Shown here: one piece after another, positions 10,221-18,519 of the stretch | How positions within the stretch are numbered: the first letter of the stretch is position 1 | Layout: each line of letters begins with the position of its first letter | Assembly: GCF_002090075.1 (NCBI RefSeq) | Contig: NZ_BBRI01000003.1 | Location: 248,001-312,000 of the forward strand | Length of the DNA: 64,000 bases | Reading direction: 5' to 3' | Origin: Demequina sp. NBRC 110052 | Lineage (GTDB): Bacteria > Actinomycetota > Actinomycetes > Actinomycetales > Demequinaceae | Made by a program: the position numbers and the translations under genes | The notes under the pieces: model-generated | What the model saw: only the letters and a program-made list of their open reading frames with translations | The model's database searches: none | Told to the model about the DNA's origin: nothing

Positions 10221-11342
10221 TTACCCACCGTTTGCGAGGCGGTGAACCGCGGCCGCGACCCTCTCGTCGGTCGCAGTCAGCGCGACGCGCACATGACGCC
10301 GCGCGGCCTCACCGTAGAACGCCCCCGGCGCCACCACGATGCCCCGCTCAGCGAGGAAGGCCAGGCTATCCCAGCAGTCCTCGTCGCGGGAAGACCACAG
10401 GTACAGGCCCGCGTCCGAGGCGTCGATGTGGAAGCCCGCAGCCTCGAGGGCCGGCCGCAACGCATCCCTGCGCGCACGGTAGACCTCCCGCTGGGCGTCC
10501 ACGTGCGCGTCATCAGCGAGCGCCGCCGCCATCGCCGCCTGCACGGGGCCCGGCATGATCAGTCCCGCGTGCTTGCGCACCTCGACCAGCGGCGCGATCA
10601 GCGCGGGATCGCCCGCGACGAACGCTGCCCGGTAGCCGGCGAGGTTCGACTGCTTCGACAGCGAGTAGACCGACAGCAGCCCCTCGTGGCTGCCACCGCA
10701 CACCTCGGGATCCAGGATCGAGGGCACTCCCGCGCTCGCGTACGGCTCGCTCCACGCGAGCTCCGCGTAGCACTCGTCCGAGGCGACCACGGCGCCGATC
10801 GCGCGTGCCGCCTCCACGATCTCGCGCAGCTGCTCGCGCGAGGCCACCGCGCCGGTCGGGTTGGACGGCGAGTTCACCCACACCAGCCGGACCGACGCGT
10901 CCCCCTCCCACTCGGCCACGGCGTCGGCCGGGCGCGGGGTCGCCCCTGCGAGGCGGGCGCCGACGTCATACGTGGGGTACGCGGCTGCGGGGTGCACGAC
11001 GGTGTCGCCCTCGCCCAGCCCCAGAAGGGCGGGCAGCAGCGCGACGAGCTCCTTGGACCCGACGGTCGGTAGGACCGCGGCGGGATCCACGTCAGGCACG
11101 CCACGGCGTCGGGCATACCAGGCCGCCACGGCCTCCCTCAGCGAGGCGGGCCCCCAGGTCGTCGGATAGCCGGGCGAGTCCGCAGCGGCGATGAGCGCCT
11201 CCCGGACGACCGCGGGCGTGGGATCGACGGGCGTGCCGACCGAGAGGTCAACCACCCCGTCGGGGTGCTCGGCCGCGCGCTCGCGATACGGCACGAGCGA
11301 ATCCCACGGGAAGTCAGGCAGCGCGCCCGGGAACAGCCCCAT
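10221..11342 (-). CDS. dapC: N-succinyldiaminopimelate aminotransferase
   Basis: Fold-type I PLP aminotransferase of 373 residues. NSPSNPTG (157-164), ASDECYAEL and SLSKQSN with Schiff-base Lys230 are the cofactor site. It begins 3 nt after fdxA. The ferredoxin-then-DapC order is the same as Rv1177/Rv1178 in M. tuberculosis, and dapD and dapE nearby support the DapC assignment over a generic aspartate aminotransferase. It supplies the transamination between DapD and DapE. Actinobacterial DapC proteins can be paralogous with ArgD, so substrate is inferred from synteny. Confidence 0.88.
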   Translation of the reverse strand: MGLFPGALPDFPWDSLVPYRERAAEHPDGVVDLSVGTPVDPTPAVVREALIAAADSPGYPTTWGPASLREAVAAWYARRRGVPDVDPAAVLPTVGSKELVALLPALLGLGEGDTVVHPAAAYPTYDVGARLAGATPRPADAVAEWEGDASVRLVWVNSPSNPTGAVASREQLREIVEAARAIGAVVASDECYAELAWSEPYASAGVPSILDPEVCGGSHEGLLSVYSLSKQSNLAGYRAAFVAGDPALIAPLVEVRKHAGLIMPGPVQAAMAAALADDAHVDAQREVYRARRDALRPALEAAGFHIDASDAGLYLWSSRDEDCWDSLAFLAERGIVVAPGAFYGEAARRHVRVALTATDERVAAAVHRLANGG

Positions 11343-11345
11343 CGG

Positions 11346-11663
11346 TCAGTTCTGCGGCGGCAGCGCCTTGATGATGTCGTGATCGTGAGCGATCTGACCC
11401 ATCTTCGCGGCGCCTCCCGGCGAGCCGATCTCGGAGAAGAACTCCACGTTCGCGGTGTAGTACTCGGACCACTTGTCGGGGACGTCGTCCTCGTAGTAGA
11501 TCGCCTCCACCGGGCACACCGGCTCGCAGGCGCCGCAGTCGACGCACTCGTCCGGGTGGATGTACAGCGACCGCTCGCCCTCGTAGATGCAGTCCACGGG
11601 ACACTCGTCGATGCAGGCCTTGTCCTTGACATCCACACACGGCAAGGCGATGACATACGTCAC
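11346..11663 (-). CDS. fdxA: seven-iron ferredoxin (3Fe-4S/4Fe-4S)
   Basis: Low-potential electron carrier, 105 residues. The two cluster motifs CVDVKDKACIDECPVDCIYEG and CVDCGACEPVCPVEA hold the [3Fe-4S] and [4Fe-4S] centres; the PDKW stretch follows, as in FdxA/FdxC proteins. The GTG start at 11661-11663 is preferred to an ATG 14 codons upstream because GGGAGGAG lies just before it and the family begins with TYVIALPC. It is the first gene of an fdxA-dapC unit. Confidence 0.95.
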   Translation of the reverse strand: MTYVIALPCVDVKDKACIDECPVDCIYEGERSLYIHPDECVDCGACEPVCPVEAIYYEDDVPDKWSEYYTANVEFFSEIGSPGGAAKMGQIAHDHDIIKALPPQN

Positions 11664-11777
11664 GGCGAGGCTCCTCCCTAGGGGCTTGAAGGTCACTCGC
11701 ATCATACCGCCGGGATGGGGCCCGGAAAGCCCTGGTGCCCCCGCCCGTATCAGCGGTCCTGCGGGCTACTCGGGCCT

Positions 11778-11786
11778 GCCCGACGC
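11778..11786 (+). repeat. GCCCGACGC 9-mer after vanW
   Basis: Exact copy of the recurrent spacer 9-mer (here followed by TG), 6 nt beyond the stop codon of the VanW gene. No partner arm is close, so it is a single copy. Confidence 0.6.
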
Positions 11787-11791
11787 TGGTC

Positions 11792-14032
11792 TCAGCCGTC
11801 CTCAGACACGCACTTGATCGCGTTGTCAGCCTTGTACGTCCAGCGGAAGCTCTCATCCTTCACCTGCTCGCCCTCCAGGAACACCTGGCGGTAGTTGGTG
11901 ATCGTGAAGCCCGGCTGGCCGGGCCCCTTCGCCTCACAGTTCGCGGCCGTCACCTCAGTCACGCCCGGCTGCCGATAGTTCGTCCTGTCCGAGGCCTGGG
12001 TCTCGACCGTGTAGTACGGCGTGGACCACAGGTCGACGTGCAGGCGCCCGTTCTCGACGTAGCTGTTGAAGATCACCGCGTACGGAGTGTCGTTCGTGAA
12101 CTCGACGTTGATCTGGTCCCCGTACAGCGTGGACTCGCGTCCCGCCGGATAGCGAGGGAACCACACGCTGTGGGGACGGAAGCGCTCGATGTCGTAGCCC
12201 GCGAAGTACGCCGCGTTGTACGTGGTCGTCGCCATCTGCGACAGGCCACCGCCGATGCCCTGGGTCAGCACGCCGTCCACGATCACATGCGCATCGGCGT
12301 AGCCCTCCTCGACCGTGATCGGCGACAGCGTCTTGTAGAGGTCGAACTGACCGCCCGGCGCGAGCACCGTGCCCGCGATGTCCGCGGCCGCGGTCGTGAG
12401 GTTGCGCGTGCGGATGTACTCGTTCGTGAGCGGCGTGTCGAACGACGAGATGATCGTGCGGAAGTCTTCGGCGCCAGCCGGCATCACGGGCTCGGCGACC
12501 GTGAACGGAATCTCTGCGGAGTGGTCACCCGTCGCGGCATCCGCGACCGCGTCTCCCAGTGCTTCCCCGTCGACCACCGTGCCCGGCTCGCCGTCGTCGA
12601 TGACGATCTGGTGGGCCGCGTCGAACGACACCGTCCCTGGCTTGGACTCCACGACCAGCTCAGGGTGGTCCGCCATCAACGTCGCGGCGAGCTCCACGCC
12701 ATCGAGGCTCAGCTCATAGGCCCCGGCGACCACCGACACCGAGGCGGCATCCGCGATCTGCTCCCCGGAGATCTCATACTCGCCGACCTCTGCGGTGACG
12801 GTCGTGGAACTCGCGAACGCCCCAGCATTGAGCTCATCCGCGAACGCCTGCGCATCATCCACCGTCAGCTCAGGCGACTCGTGCGAGACCGGCAGGGCGA
12901 TCTCGCCCGCGGGCCACGCGGCGAGGATGGCGTCACGCGCCGAGGTCGGGTCCACCACCGTGGACATCGCACCCTCATGCGCCACCGCAGCCCCGTCCTT
13001 GACGGTCACGCGCGCATCCGTGGCCTCGCGGCTCAGCACCGTCGCGGCGTCGCGCGTCGCCGTGTCGAGCGCGACGTCCGCCACTTCCAGCACCGGCTCG
13101 ATCTCGTCGATGCCGACGATGTGGTCCCACAGTCGCAGCGGGCTGAGCGTGAAACCGGTGACCTGGGCCACCGTCGCCTCCGCGTCCACCTGCAGACCCA
13201 GGTCATCGGGGTACACCACCTGCGAGGCAAGACCTGCGCTCAACGCCACCGCATTCGCGTTCGCGTCGTCCGCCACGGGATCGAGCGCCTCAAGTGCCTC
13301 AGATGACGACATGCCTCCCACGGCGACGCCGAGCGCCTCACCGCCGCGCGGCACCAGATCCGCGAGCAGCGATGCCGCCGCCACGTAGGCGAGGCCCAGG
13401 ATCACGAGCACGAGCACCAGGACCCGGCCGACGCGCGAAGACCTTTCAGGCTCCGGCGCAGGGCGGTTCGTGAGGAACTCGGGCAACGGCTCCTCGTCGG
13501 GGCGTCCGAGCTCCGCGTAGCGGCTCTCGGCAGGCTCGGGCTCCGGTTCGGGTTCGGCTTCCGGCTCCGGTTCGGGTTCGGCTTCCGGTTCCGGTTCGGG
13601 CTCAGGCTCCGGTTCAGGCTCCGTATCCGGCTCCGCCTCGTCATCGACGCCCTCGACGCCCTCGACGCCCTCGACGTCCTCGACGTCCTCGACGTCCTCG
13701 ACGTCCTCGACGTCAGGCTCGACGACCGCAACCGCATCCGTCTCGAGCCCTGCGTCGAACGGGACGACGACCGCGCCGTCATCCTCGCGTGCGGCACCGG
13801 TGTCAGGCGTCGCCTCGGCGGGGCGTTTCACCGGCGCGACGGGGGGCATCGCCATAGTGCGCGGCGCGCGCCGGGGCCTCGCGACCGGGCTCGAGCCAGC
13901 GTCGGGCGTGTCCCCTCCGGACGTTGCGGGAGCGGCCGCGCTGGCCCGCAGCCTGCGATGGGATACGGACCTGCGACGTGCGGCGAGCTCCGCCTGAGCG
14001 ATCTCGCGCTCGAGCCTGCGCCTACGCGACAT
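11792..14032 (-). CDS. VanW-family cell-wall protein with repetitive acidic stalk
   Basis: 746 residues. An Arg-rich cytoplasmic start is followed by a low-complexity region: VED/VEG triplets at 107-130 and Glu-Pro repeats at about 137-168. One membrane helix (202-224) leads to an outside portion with two repeats of a putative peptidoglycan-binding domain (about 230-520), and a VanW domain (about 531-660; FDTPLTNEYIRTRNLTTAA, GGGLSQMATTTYNAAYFAG). VanW was named for a vancomycin-resistance accessory gene, but chromosomal copies are common and their function is unknown; resistance should not be inferred. The ATG overlaps the upstream gene by 11 nt. Confidence 0.85.
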   Translation of the reverse strand: MSRRRRLEREIAQAELAARRRSVSHRRLRASAAAPATSGGDTPDAGSSPVARPRRAPRTMAMPPVAPVKRPAEATPDTGAAREDDGAVVVPFDAGLETDAVAVVEPDVEDVEDVEDVEDVEGVEGVEGVDDEAEPDTEPEPEPEPEPEPEAEPEPEPEAEPEPEPEPAESRYAELGRPDEEPLPEFLTNRPAPEPERSSRVGRVLVLVLVILGLAYVAAASLLADLVPRGGEALGVAVGGMSSSEALEALDPVADDANANAVALSAGLASQVVYPDDLGLQVDAEATVAQVTGFTLSPLRLWDHIVGIDEIEPVLEVADVALDTATRDAATVLSREATDARVTVKDGAAVAHEGAMSTVVDPTSARDAILAAWPAGEIALPVSHESPELTVDDAQAFADELNAGAFASSTTVTAEVGEYEISGEQIADAASVSVVAGAYELSLDGVELAATLMADHPELVVESKPGTVSFDAAHQIVIDDGEPGTVVDGEALGDAVADAATGDHSAEIPFTVAEPVMPAGAEDFRTIISSFDTPLTNEYIRTRNLTTAAADIAGTVLAPGGQFDLYKTLSPITVEEGYADAHVIVDGVLTQGIGGGLSQMATTTYNAAYFAGYDIERFRPHSVWFPRYPAGRESTLYGDQINVEFTNDTPYAVIFNSYVENGRLHVDLWSTPYYTVETQASDRTNYRQPGVTEVTAANCEAKGPGQPGFTITNYRQVFLEGEQVKDESFRWTYKADNAIKCVSEDG
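13529..13624 (-). repeat. Glu-Pro coding repeat in vanW
   Basis: A run of six-base GAGCCG-like units, interrupted by GCC/GAA variants, codes for alternating Glu-Pro with occasional Ala. It forms a stiff, strongly acidic stretch just before the membrane helix and is a likely site of length variation. Confidence 0.8.
13644..13715. repeat. 9-bp tandem repeat (eight units) in vanW
   Basis: Eight head-to-tail 9-bp units: three of TCGACGCCC, four of TCGACGTCC and one ending TCA. They encode the VEG/VED triplets of the acidic segment. The near-perfect identity points to recent slippage expansion. Confidence 0.9.
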
Positions 14033-14375
14033 CGTGGCTTCCCACGAGGACCTTGGCGGGGATCACCGCCGCGAGCACGACCGCTCCCGCAGCGCCGACC
14101 AGATACGTCCAGCCGAGCGCGTCCTCGACGAGCAGCAGCCCGCCGCCCGGCCCCTCCTGGGCGAACACGGATACCGCGATCGCGAGGCCCGCCGTGAAGA
14201 CCCCCAGGGCCGGCCAGCTGGACCACGCGCGGACGAAGACCGCCGCCACCAGGGTCAGCACCAGGACGGCAACGAGCCCGAACCACGGGTAGGCACGATG
14301 CGCCAGCACGCCGACGAGCCCGACCACGCCGCCCAGGGCGAGCACCGCGAGCAGGCCGAGGATGCGCTGAGTCAT
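14022..14375 (-). CDS. small four-helix membrane protein, unknown function
   Basis: 117 residues, with four hydrophobic helices that fill most of the protein (about 4-26, 31-48, 54-75 and 85-110). It resembles small actinobacterial integral membrane proteins of unknown function. The ATG at 14373-14375 is preferred to an upstream in-frame start because TAGAGT (14383-14388) ends 7 nt before it with no Shine-Dalgarno, suiting a leaderless mRNA. Its 3' end overlaps the VanW gene by 11 nt, so they form one unit. Confidence 0.7.
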   Translation of the reverse strand: MTQRILGLLAVLALGGVVGLVGVLAHRAYPWFGLVAVLVLTLVAAVFVRAWSSWPALGVFTAGLAIAVSVFAQEGPGGGLLLVEDALGWTYLVGAAGAVVLAAVIPAKVLVGSHDVA

Positions 14376-14438
14376 GGCGTCCACTCTACGGTCGATGCCT
14401 GGTGGGTCCGTTCGCCCTGTGGAGCGAGTCGCGAGGCG

Positions 14439-16340
14439 TCAGGCGTTCTGGCGCTTGGCGCGCGAGGCCTCACGGCCGCGCACCGTCTGGTCCAGGATCA
14501 CCTTGCGGATGCGGACGTTCTCCGGCGTCACCTCGACGCACTCGTCCTCACGGGCGAACTCGAGGCACTCCTCGAGGGTCAGACGGCGCGGCGGGGCGAG
14601 ACGCTCGAGCTCCTCACCGGTCGAGGACCGGATGTTGTTGAGCTTCTTCTCCTTGGCGATGTTGACGTCCATGTCCTCGTTGCGGTTGTTCTCGCCGACG
14701 ACCATGCCCTCGTACGCCTCCTCCGTGGGGCCCACGAAGAAGGTGCCGCGGTCCTGCAGCGCCATGAGCGCGTTCGAGGTGACGGCACCCGAGCGGTCCG
14801 CGACGAGCGAGCCGTTGGTGCGGTACTCGATCAGACCGGCCCACGGCTCGTAGCCCGCCGCGATCGATGAGGCGATGCCCGTGCCGCGCGTGTCGGTGAG
14901 GAACGTCGAGCGGAAGCCGATGAGGCCGCGCGCGGGAACCATGAACTCCATGCGGACCCAGCCGGTGCCGTGGTTCGACATGGACTCCATGCGGCCCTTG
15001 CGCGAGGCCATGAGCTGCGTGACGGCGCCCAGGTGCTCCTCGGGCACGTCGATCGTCATGTGCTCCATGGGCTCGTGGACCTTGCCGTCGATCTCCTTGG
15101 TGACGACCTGCGGCTTGCCGACGGTGAGCTCGAAGCCCTCGCGGCGCATCTGCTCGACGAGGATCGCGAGCGCGAGCTCGCCGCGGCCCTGCACCTCCCA
15201 CGCGTCCGGACGCTCGGTGGGCAGCACGCGGATGGAGACGTTTCCGATGATCTCCTTGTCGAGGCGGTCCTTGACCTGGCGCGCGGTGACCTTGGCGCCT
15301 TTGACGCGACCGGCGAGCGGCGAGGTGTTGATTCCGATGGTCATCGAGATCGCCGGGTCGTCCACCGTGATGAGCGGCAGGGGGCGCGGGTCCTCGAGGT
15401 CCGTGATCGTCTCGCCGATCGTGATGTCCTCGATGCCCGCGATCGCGACGATGTCGCCCGCGAAGGCCTTCTCGGCGGGGACGCGCTCAAGGCCCTTGGT
15501 CTCGAGCAGCTCGGTGATCTTCACCTGCTTGAGGGTGCCGTCCTGGCGGGCCCACGCGACCTGCTGGCCCTTGCGGATCTCACCGTTGTAGACGCGCAGC
15601 AGCGCGAGGCGTCCGAGGAAGGGAGAGGCATCCAGGTTGGTGACGTGCGCCTGCAGGGGGGCGCCATCCTCGTAGGACGGCGCGGGGATGCGCTCCATGA
15701 TGACCTTGAACAGCGGCTCGACCGAGTCGCCCTCGGGGAGCGAGCCGTCGGCGGGCTGCGTCAGCGAGGCGATGCCTGCCTTCGCGGAGGCGAAGACCAC
15801 GGGGACCTCGAGCAGCGCGTCCACGTCGAGGTCGGGAACCTCGTCCTCGAGGTCGGAGGCGAGGCCCAGCAGCAGGTCGTGGGTCTCCTCGACGACCTCG
15901 TCGATGCGGGAGTCGGGGCGGTCGACCTTGTTGACGACGATGATGACCGGAAGCTTCGCGGCGAGCGCCTTGCGCAGCACGAAGCGAGTCTGCGGGAGCG
16001 GACCCTCCGAAGCGTCGACGAGGAGCACGACGCCGTCCACCATGGACAGCCCGCGCTCGACCTCGCCGCCGAAGTCCGCGTGACCAGGGGTGTCGATCAC
16101 GTTGATCGTCGCGCCGCCCTCGGGGGCCGCCTCACCGGTGTAGCGGATGGCGGTGTTCTTCGCGAGGATCGTGATGCCCTTCTCGCGCTCCAGGTCGCCG
16201 GAGTCCATGGCGCGGTCCTCGACGTGGGCGTGGTCGCCGTAGGCGCCGCCCTGGACGAGCATGGCGTCCACGAGGGTGGTCTTGCCGTGGTCGACGTGGG
16301 CGACGATCGCGACGTTGCGCAGGTCTGAGCGCAGGGGCAT
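14439..16340 (-). CDS. typA: ribosome-associated GTPase TypA/BipA
   Basis: Translational GTPase related to EF-G that acts in ribosome assembly and stress translation. Of 633 residues, G1 is AHVDHGKTT (14-22), switch/G3 DTPGHADF, and G4 NKVDRPD; EF-G-like domains III and V and the BipA C-terminal domain follow. The start [10 protein letters not shown] is the conserved one; no clear Shine-Dalgarno precedes it. A TAGAAT -10 (16395-16400, minus) predicts a leader of about 48 nt that contains a perfect hairpin. Confidence 0.95.
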   Translation of the reverse strand: MPLRSDLRNVAIVAHVDHGKTTLVDAMLVQGGAYGDHAHVEDRAMDSGDLEREKGITILAKNTAIRYTGEAAPEGGATINVIDTPGHADFGGEVERGLSMVDGVVLLVDASEGPLPQTRFVLRKALAAKLPVIIVVNKVDRPDSRIDEVVEETHDLLLGLASDLEDEVPDLDVDALLEVPVVFASAKAGIASLTQPADGSLPEGDSVEPLFKVIMERIPAPSYEDGAPLQAHVTNLDASPFLGRLALLRVYNGEIRKGQQVAWARQDGTLKQVKITELLETKGLERVPAEKAFAGDIVAIAGIEDITIGETITDLEDPRPLPLITVDDPAISMTIGINTSPLAGRVKGAKVTARQVKDRLDKEIIGNVSIRVLPTERPDAWEVQGRGELALAILVEQMRREGFELTVGKPQVVTKEIDGKVHEPMEHMTIDVPEEHLGAVTQLMASRKGRMESMSNHGTGWVRMEFMVPARGLIGFRSTFLTDTRGTGIASSIAAGYEPWAGLIEYRTNGSLVADRSGAVTSNALMALQDRGTFFVGPTEEAYEGMVVGENNRNEDMDVNIAKEKKLNNIRSSTGEELERLAPPRRLTLEECLEFAREDECVEVTPENVRIRKVILDQTVRGREASRAKRQNA

Positions 16341-16359
16341 GCGAGAACTCGTTTCGTAA

Positions 16360-16380
16360 GGGAGGGAGCCGGTCCCTCCC
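16360..16380. promoter_or_regulatory. perfect hairpin in the typA leader
   Basis: GGGAGGGA (16360-16367) and TCCCTCCC (16373-16380) form an 8-bp stem with a 5-nt loop. It lies between the predicted typA -10 (16395-16400) and the start codon. There is no U run behind it, so it looks like a structured leader, not a terminator. Confidence 0.6.
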
Positions 16381-16420
16381 TGGGCCGACATTCCATTCTA
16401 GCGGCAGGAGAGCCGAACAC

Positions 16421-16429
16421 GCCCGACGC
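16421..16429 (+). repeat. GCCCGACGC 9-mer upstream of the DUF952 gene
   Basis: Exact copy of the recurrent 9-mer, in the divergent spacer between typA and the DUF952 gene. It ends 5 nt before the CAGGCT -10-like hexamer of the latter. Confidence 0.6.
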
Positions 16430-16446
16430 GGTGGCAGGCTGGGTGC

Positions 16447-16809
16447 ATGGACATCATTCACCTTGCGCTCGCATCAGACTGGGACGCGGCGCTTGCCGCC
16501 GGGGAGTACCGGATCTCCGGGCGCGGCATGACCCTCGAGTCCGAAGGCTTCATCCACTGCTCCACCTGGATGCAGTTGCCGGGCACTGCGAAGCGCTTCT
16601 ACTCCGATGTCGCCGAGCCACTCGTGGCGCTCGTGATGGACGAGGACACGGTGCGCGCTGCCGGTACTGAGGTGCGCTACGAGGGCGACGACGAACTCTT
16701 CCCTCACATCTACGGACCGATCGACACCGCGTGGGTCACGCCGCGCGCCGCCCGCATCGACAAGGGCTGGCTGACGTTCGGCGAGCCCGACGAGCCACTC
16801 GAGGTCTGA
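16447..16809 (+). CDS. DUF952 family protein
   Basis: 120 residues with the DUF952 hallmarks: GFIHCSTWMQLP near residue 35, and FPHIYGPI near 85. The family consists of small cytosolic proteins of unknown biochemical role. There is no Shine-Dalgarno; CAGGCT (16435-16440) lies 6 nt before the ATG. It is divergent from typA and convergent with the EamA gene. Confidence 0.85.
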   Translation: MDIIHLALASDWDAALAAGEYRISGRGMTLESEGFIHCSTWMQLPGTAKRFYSDVAEPLVALVMDEDTVRAAGTEVRYEGDDELFPHIYGPIDTAWVTPRAARIDKGWLTFGEPDEPLEV

Positions 16810-16818
16810 ACCTTGCCC

Positions 16819-16827
16819 GCCCGACGC
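16819..16827 (+). repeat. GCCCGACGC 9-mer in a convergent spacer
   Basis: Exact copy of the recurrent 9-mer, 10 nt after the DUF952 stop and 10 nt before the stop of the convergent EamA gene. Confidence 0.6.
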
Positions 16828-16837
16828 TCTGGCCGGG

Positions 16838-17908
16838 TCAGGCGCCGATCGTGTGCGGGCTGTCGGTCGTCTGGCCTGCGTCCGTCGCGACGGCCGGGTC
16901 GGCTCCGAGCGCCTCGGCGACGAGCTGCTCGCCGACGCTCGGCTCGAGCACCGGCGCCTCGGCCGCGACGGGCGGGACGACGTCGCGCTCGCCGAGCTTG
17001 ACGACCACGACGCCGGCGAGCACGAGGGCGGCGCCGCCGATCTGCATCGGGCCGGGGGCCTGTCCCAGCAGGAACCATGCGAAGAGGGTCGCGGCGAGCA
17101 CCTCGCTGAGCGCGATGAAGCTTGCGAGGCGTGCGCCGAGGCGGCGCGTCGCTGCGATGCCGGTCACGTAGCTGACGCCTGCGGTGATGACTCCCAGCGC
17201 GGCGAGCACGGCCCACACGGGAGCGTCGAACGGGATGAAGTCGACGGTTCCCATCGCAAGCTCGACCGGGAGCACGCCGGTCGCGGCGGCGATTCCGAGC
17301 CCGACGACCGCGACCAGCAGGCCGCCCGCGGCGAGCGTGATCGGGGGCAGCCCGGTGCCGGTGTCTCCGGAGATCACGAAGTACACCGAGGCGCCGATCA
17401 TCGCGCCGAGCGCCCACGCGATGCCGCTCGCGCTGACGATGCCGCCGCCGAGCACGTCGAGCAGGAGCACGAGTCCCATCGCCGCGAGCGCGGCGCCGGC
17501 GACCGTGGCGCGCGCGGGGCGGTGCCCGTGGCGCAGCCACATCCACAGCACCACCGCGACGGGTGCGAGGTACTCGATGAGCAGGGCGACGCTGACGTCG
17601 AGCGTGCCGACCGCCATGAAGTAGCACAGCTGAGCTCCGACGACGGCGAAGGCGCCGTAGGCGAGGATCGTCCGCGCACCTCGACGCAGCGCACCCCAGT
17701 CGCCGCGCAGCGCGACGATGCCGGGTACGAGCAGCACTGCGGCCGCGATGCTCACGCGCACGAGGGTCGCGGCCCCGGCGGTCCATCCGAGATCCATGAG
17801 CCCGCGCGCGAGCGGGCCGGACATCCCGAAGGACCCTGCGGAGACGATCGCGAGGCCCACGCCGGAGGCGACGCGCCCCACCGGCGCGTCATGAGTCAAC
17901 GTCTGCAT
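16838..17908 (-). CDS. EamA/DMT-superfamily transporter (RhaT-like exporter)
   Basis: Drug/metabolite transporter with ten predicted helices in two EamA repeats (about residues 15-145 and 160-290), then a cytosolic tail rich in Ala, Glu and Pro. Such proteins usually export amino acids or other small metabolites; the substrate is unknown. I use the ATG at 17906-17908; a GTG at 17918-17920 is also possible and would add four residues. It is divergent from the CGNR regulator, with shared repeats in the 38-nt spacer, so the regulator probably controls it. Confidence 0.85.
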   Translation of the reverse strand: MQTLTHDAPVGRVASGVGLAIVSAGSFGMSGPLARGLMDLGWTAGAATLVRVSIAAAVLLVPGIVALRGDWGALRRGARTILAYGAFAVVGAQLCYFMAVGTLDVSVALLIEYLAPVAVVLWMWLRHGHRPARATVAGAALAAMGLVLLLDVLGGGIVSASGIAWALGAMIGASVYFVISGDTGTGLPPITLAAGGLLVAVVGLGIAAATGVLPVELAMGTVDFIPFDAPVWAVLAALGVITAGVSYVTGIAATRRLGARLASFIALSEVLAATLFAWFLLGQAPGPMQIGGAALVLAGVVVVKLGERDVVPPVAAEAPVLEPSVGEQLVAEALGADPAVATDAGQTTDSPHTIGA

Positions 17909-17909
17909 G

Positions 17910-17966
17910 ACTCCTGACACTAGACCTTGGATGGTAATGTGTCAAAGTGCCTTTCACTCCTGACAC
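17910..17966. promoter_or_regulatory. repeated ACTCCTGACAC boxes between EamA and CGNR genes
   Basis: ACTCCTGACAC occurs at 17910-17920 and again at 17956-17966, with an inverted GTGTCA at 17939-17944 between them. The last overlaps the end of the CGNR -10 (TAATGT, 17935-17940), which stands 6 nt before the GTG. The arrangement looks like an operator for the CGNR protein acting on both genes. Confidence 0.5.
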
Positions 17967-18477
17967 GATCGCGGCCCTCGAGTCCGCCGTGTTCCTCGCG
18001 AACTCGTGGCTCGAGCCTGACACGCTGACGACCTTCGACGACCTCGACACGTTCTTCGACGCGCACGAATACACCGGGGATCGCCCCACCGCAGCCGACC
18101 TGGAGCAGGTCCGCGAAATCCGCCCCCGCCTGCACGCGCTGTTCAAGGCCACACGGGACGGCGCGGTCCCGCTCGTGAACGGGATCCTCGCCGAGCAGGG
18201 CGCCCTCCCCCGGCTCGTACGTCACGGAGATGTCGACTGGCACATCCACGCCACCACGGACGACCGCCCGCTCGCGGAGCGCATCCTCGTGGAGACCGCG
18301 ATGGCGATGACGGACGTCATCCGCGCGGACGAGATGAGCCGCTTCGACCGCTGCGAGATGGACGACTGTGACGGCGTGGTGCTCGACCTCTCGCGCAACC
18401 GCTCCCGCAAGTACTGCTCCACGACCTGCACCAACCGCGCCGCCCAGGCCGCGTTCCGCGCACGCCAGAGCGACTGA
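17947..18477 (+). CDS. CGNR zinc-finger transcriptional regulator
   Basis: 176 residues: an N-terminal ligand-type domain (ABATE; FLANSWLEP then LHALFKATRDG) and a C-terminal zinc-binding DNA-recognition domain with Cys136, Cys141, Cys157 and Cys161. The signature CGNR reads CTNR here. Start: GTG directly 6 nt after TAATGT, hence probably leaderless. The divergent EamA exporter and the shared repeats suggest a local regulator/exporter pair responding to a small molecule; that link is inference. Confidence 0.88.
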   Translation: MPFTPDTIAALESAVFLANSWLEPDTLTTFDDLDTFFDAHEYTGDRPTAADLEQVREIRPRLHALFKATRDGAVPLVNGILAEQGALPRLVRHGDVDWHIHATTDDRPLAERILVETAMAMTDVIRADEMSRFDRCEMDDCDGVVLDLSRNRSRKYCSTTCTNRAAQAAFRARQSD

Positions 18478-18501
18478 CGCGCGACCACTGACCCGGCCGC
18501 C

Positions 18502-18510
18502 GCGTCGGGC
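18502..18510 (-). repeat. GCCCGACGC 9-mer in a convergent spacer
   Basis: Exact copy (as GCGTCGGGC on the plus strand) between the stops of the convergent CGNR and RamB-like genes. Confidence 0.6.
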
Positions 18511-18519
18511 CGGCGCGAC

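Noticed and set aside
13644-13715. Regular 9-bp repeats considered as a CRISPR or minisatellite array
   Set aside because: There are no spacers; the units are in frame and simply encode VED/VEG triplets of the VanW protein.
11792-14032. Vancomycin-resistance determinant
   Set aside because: No vanRS, vanHAX or vanB-type genes are present; VanW-domain proteins are common in sensitive actinobacteria.
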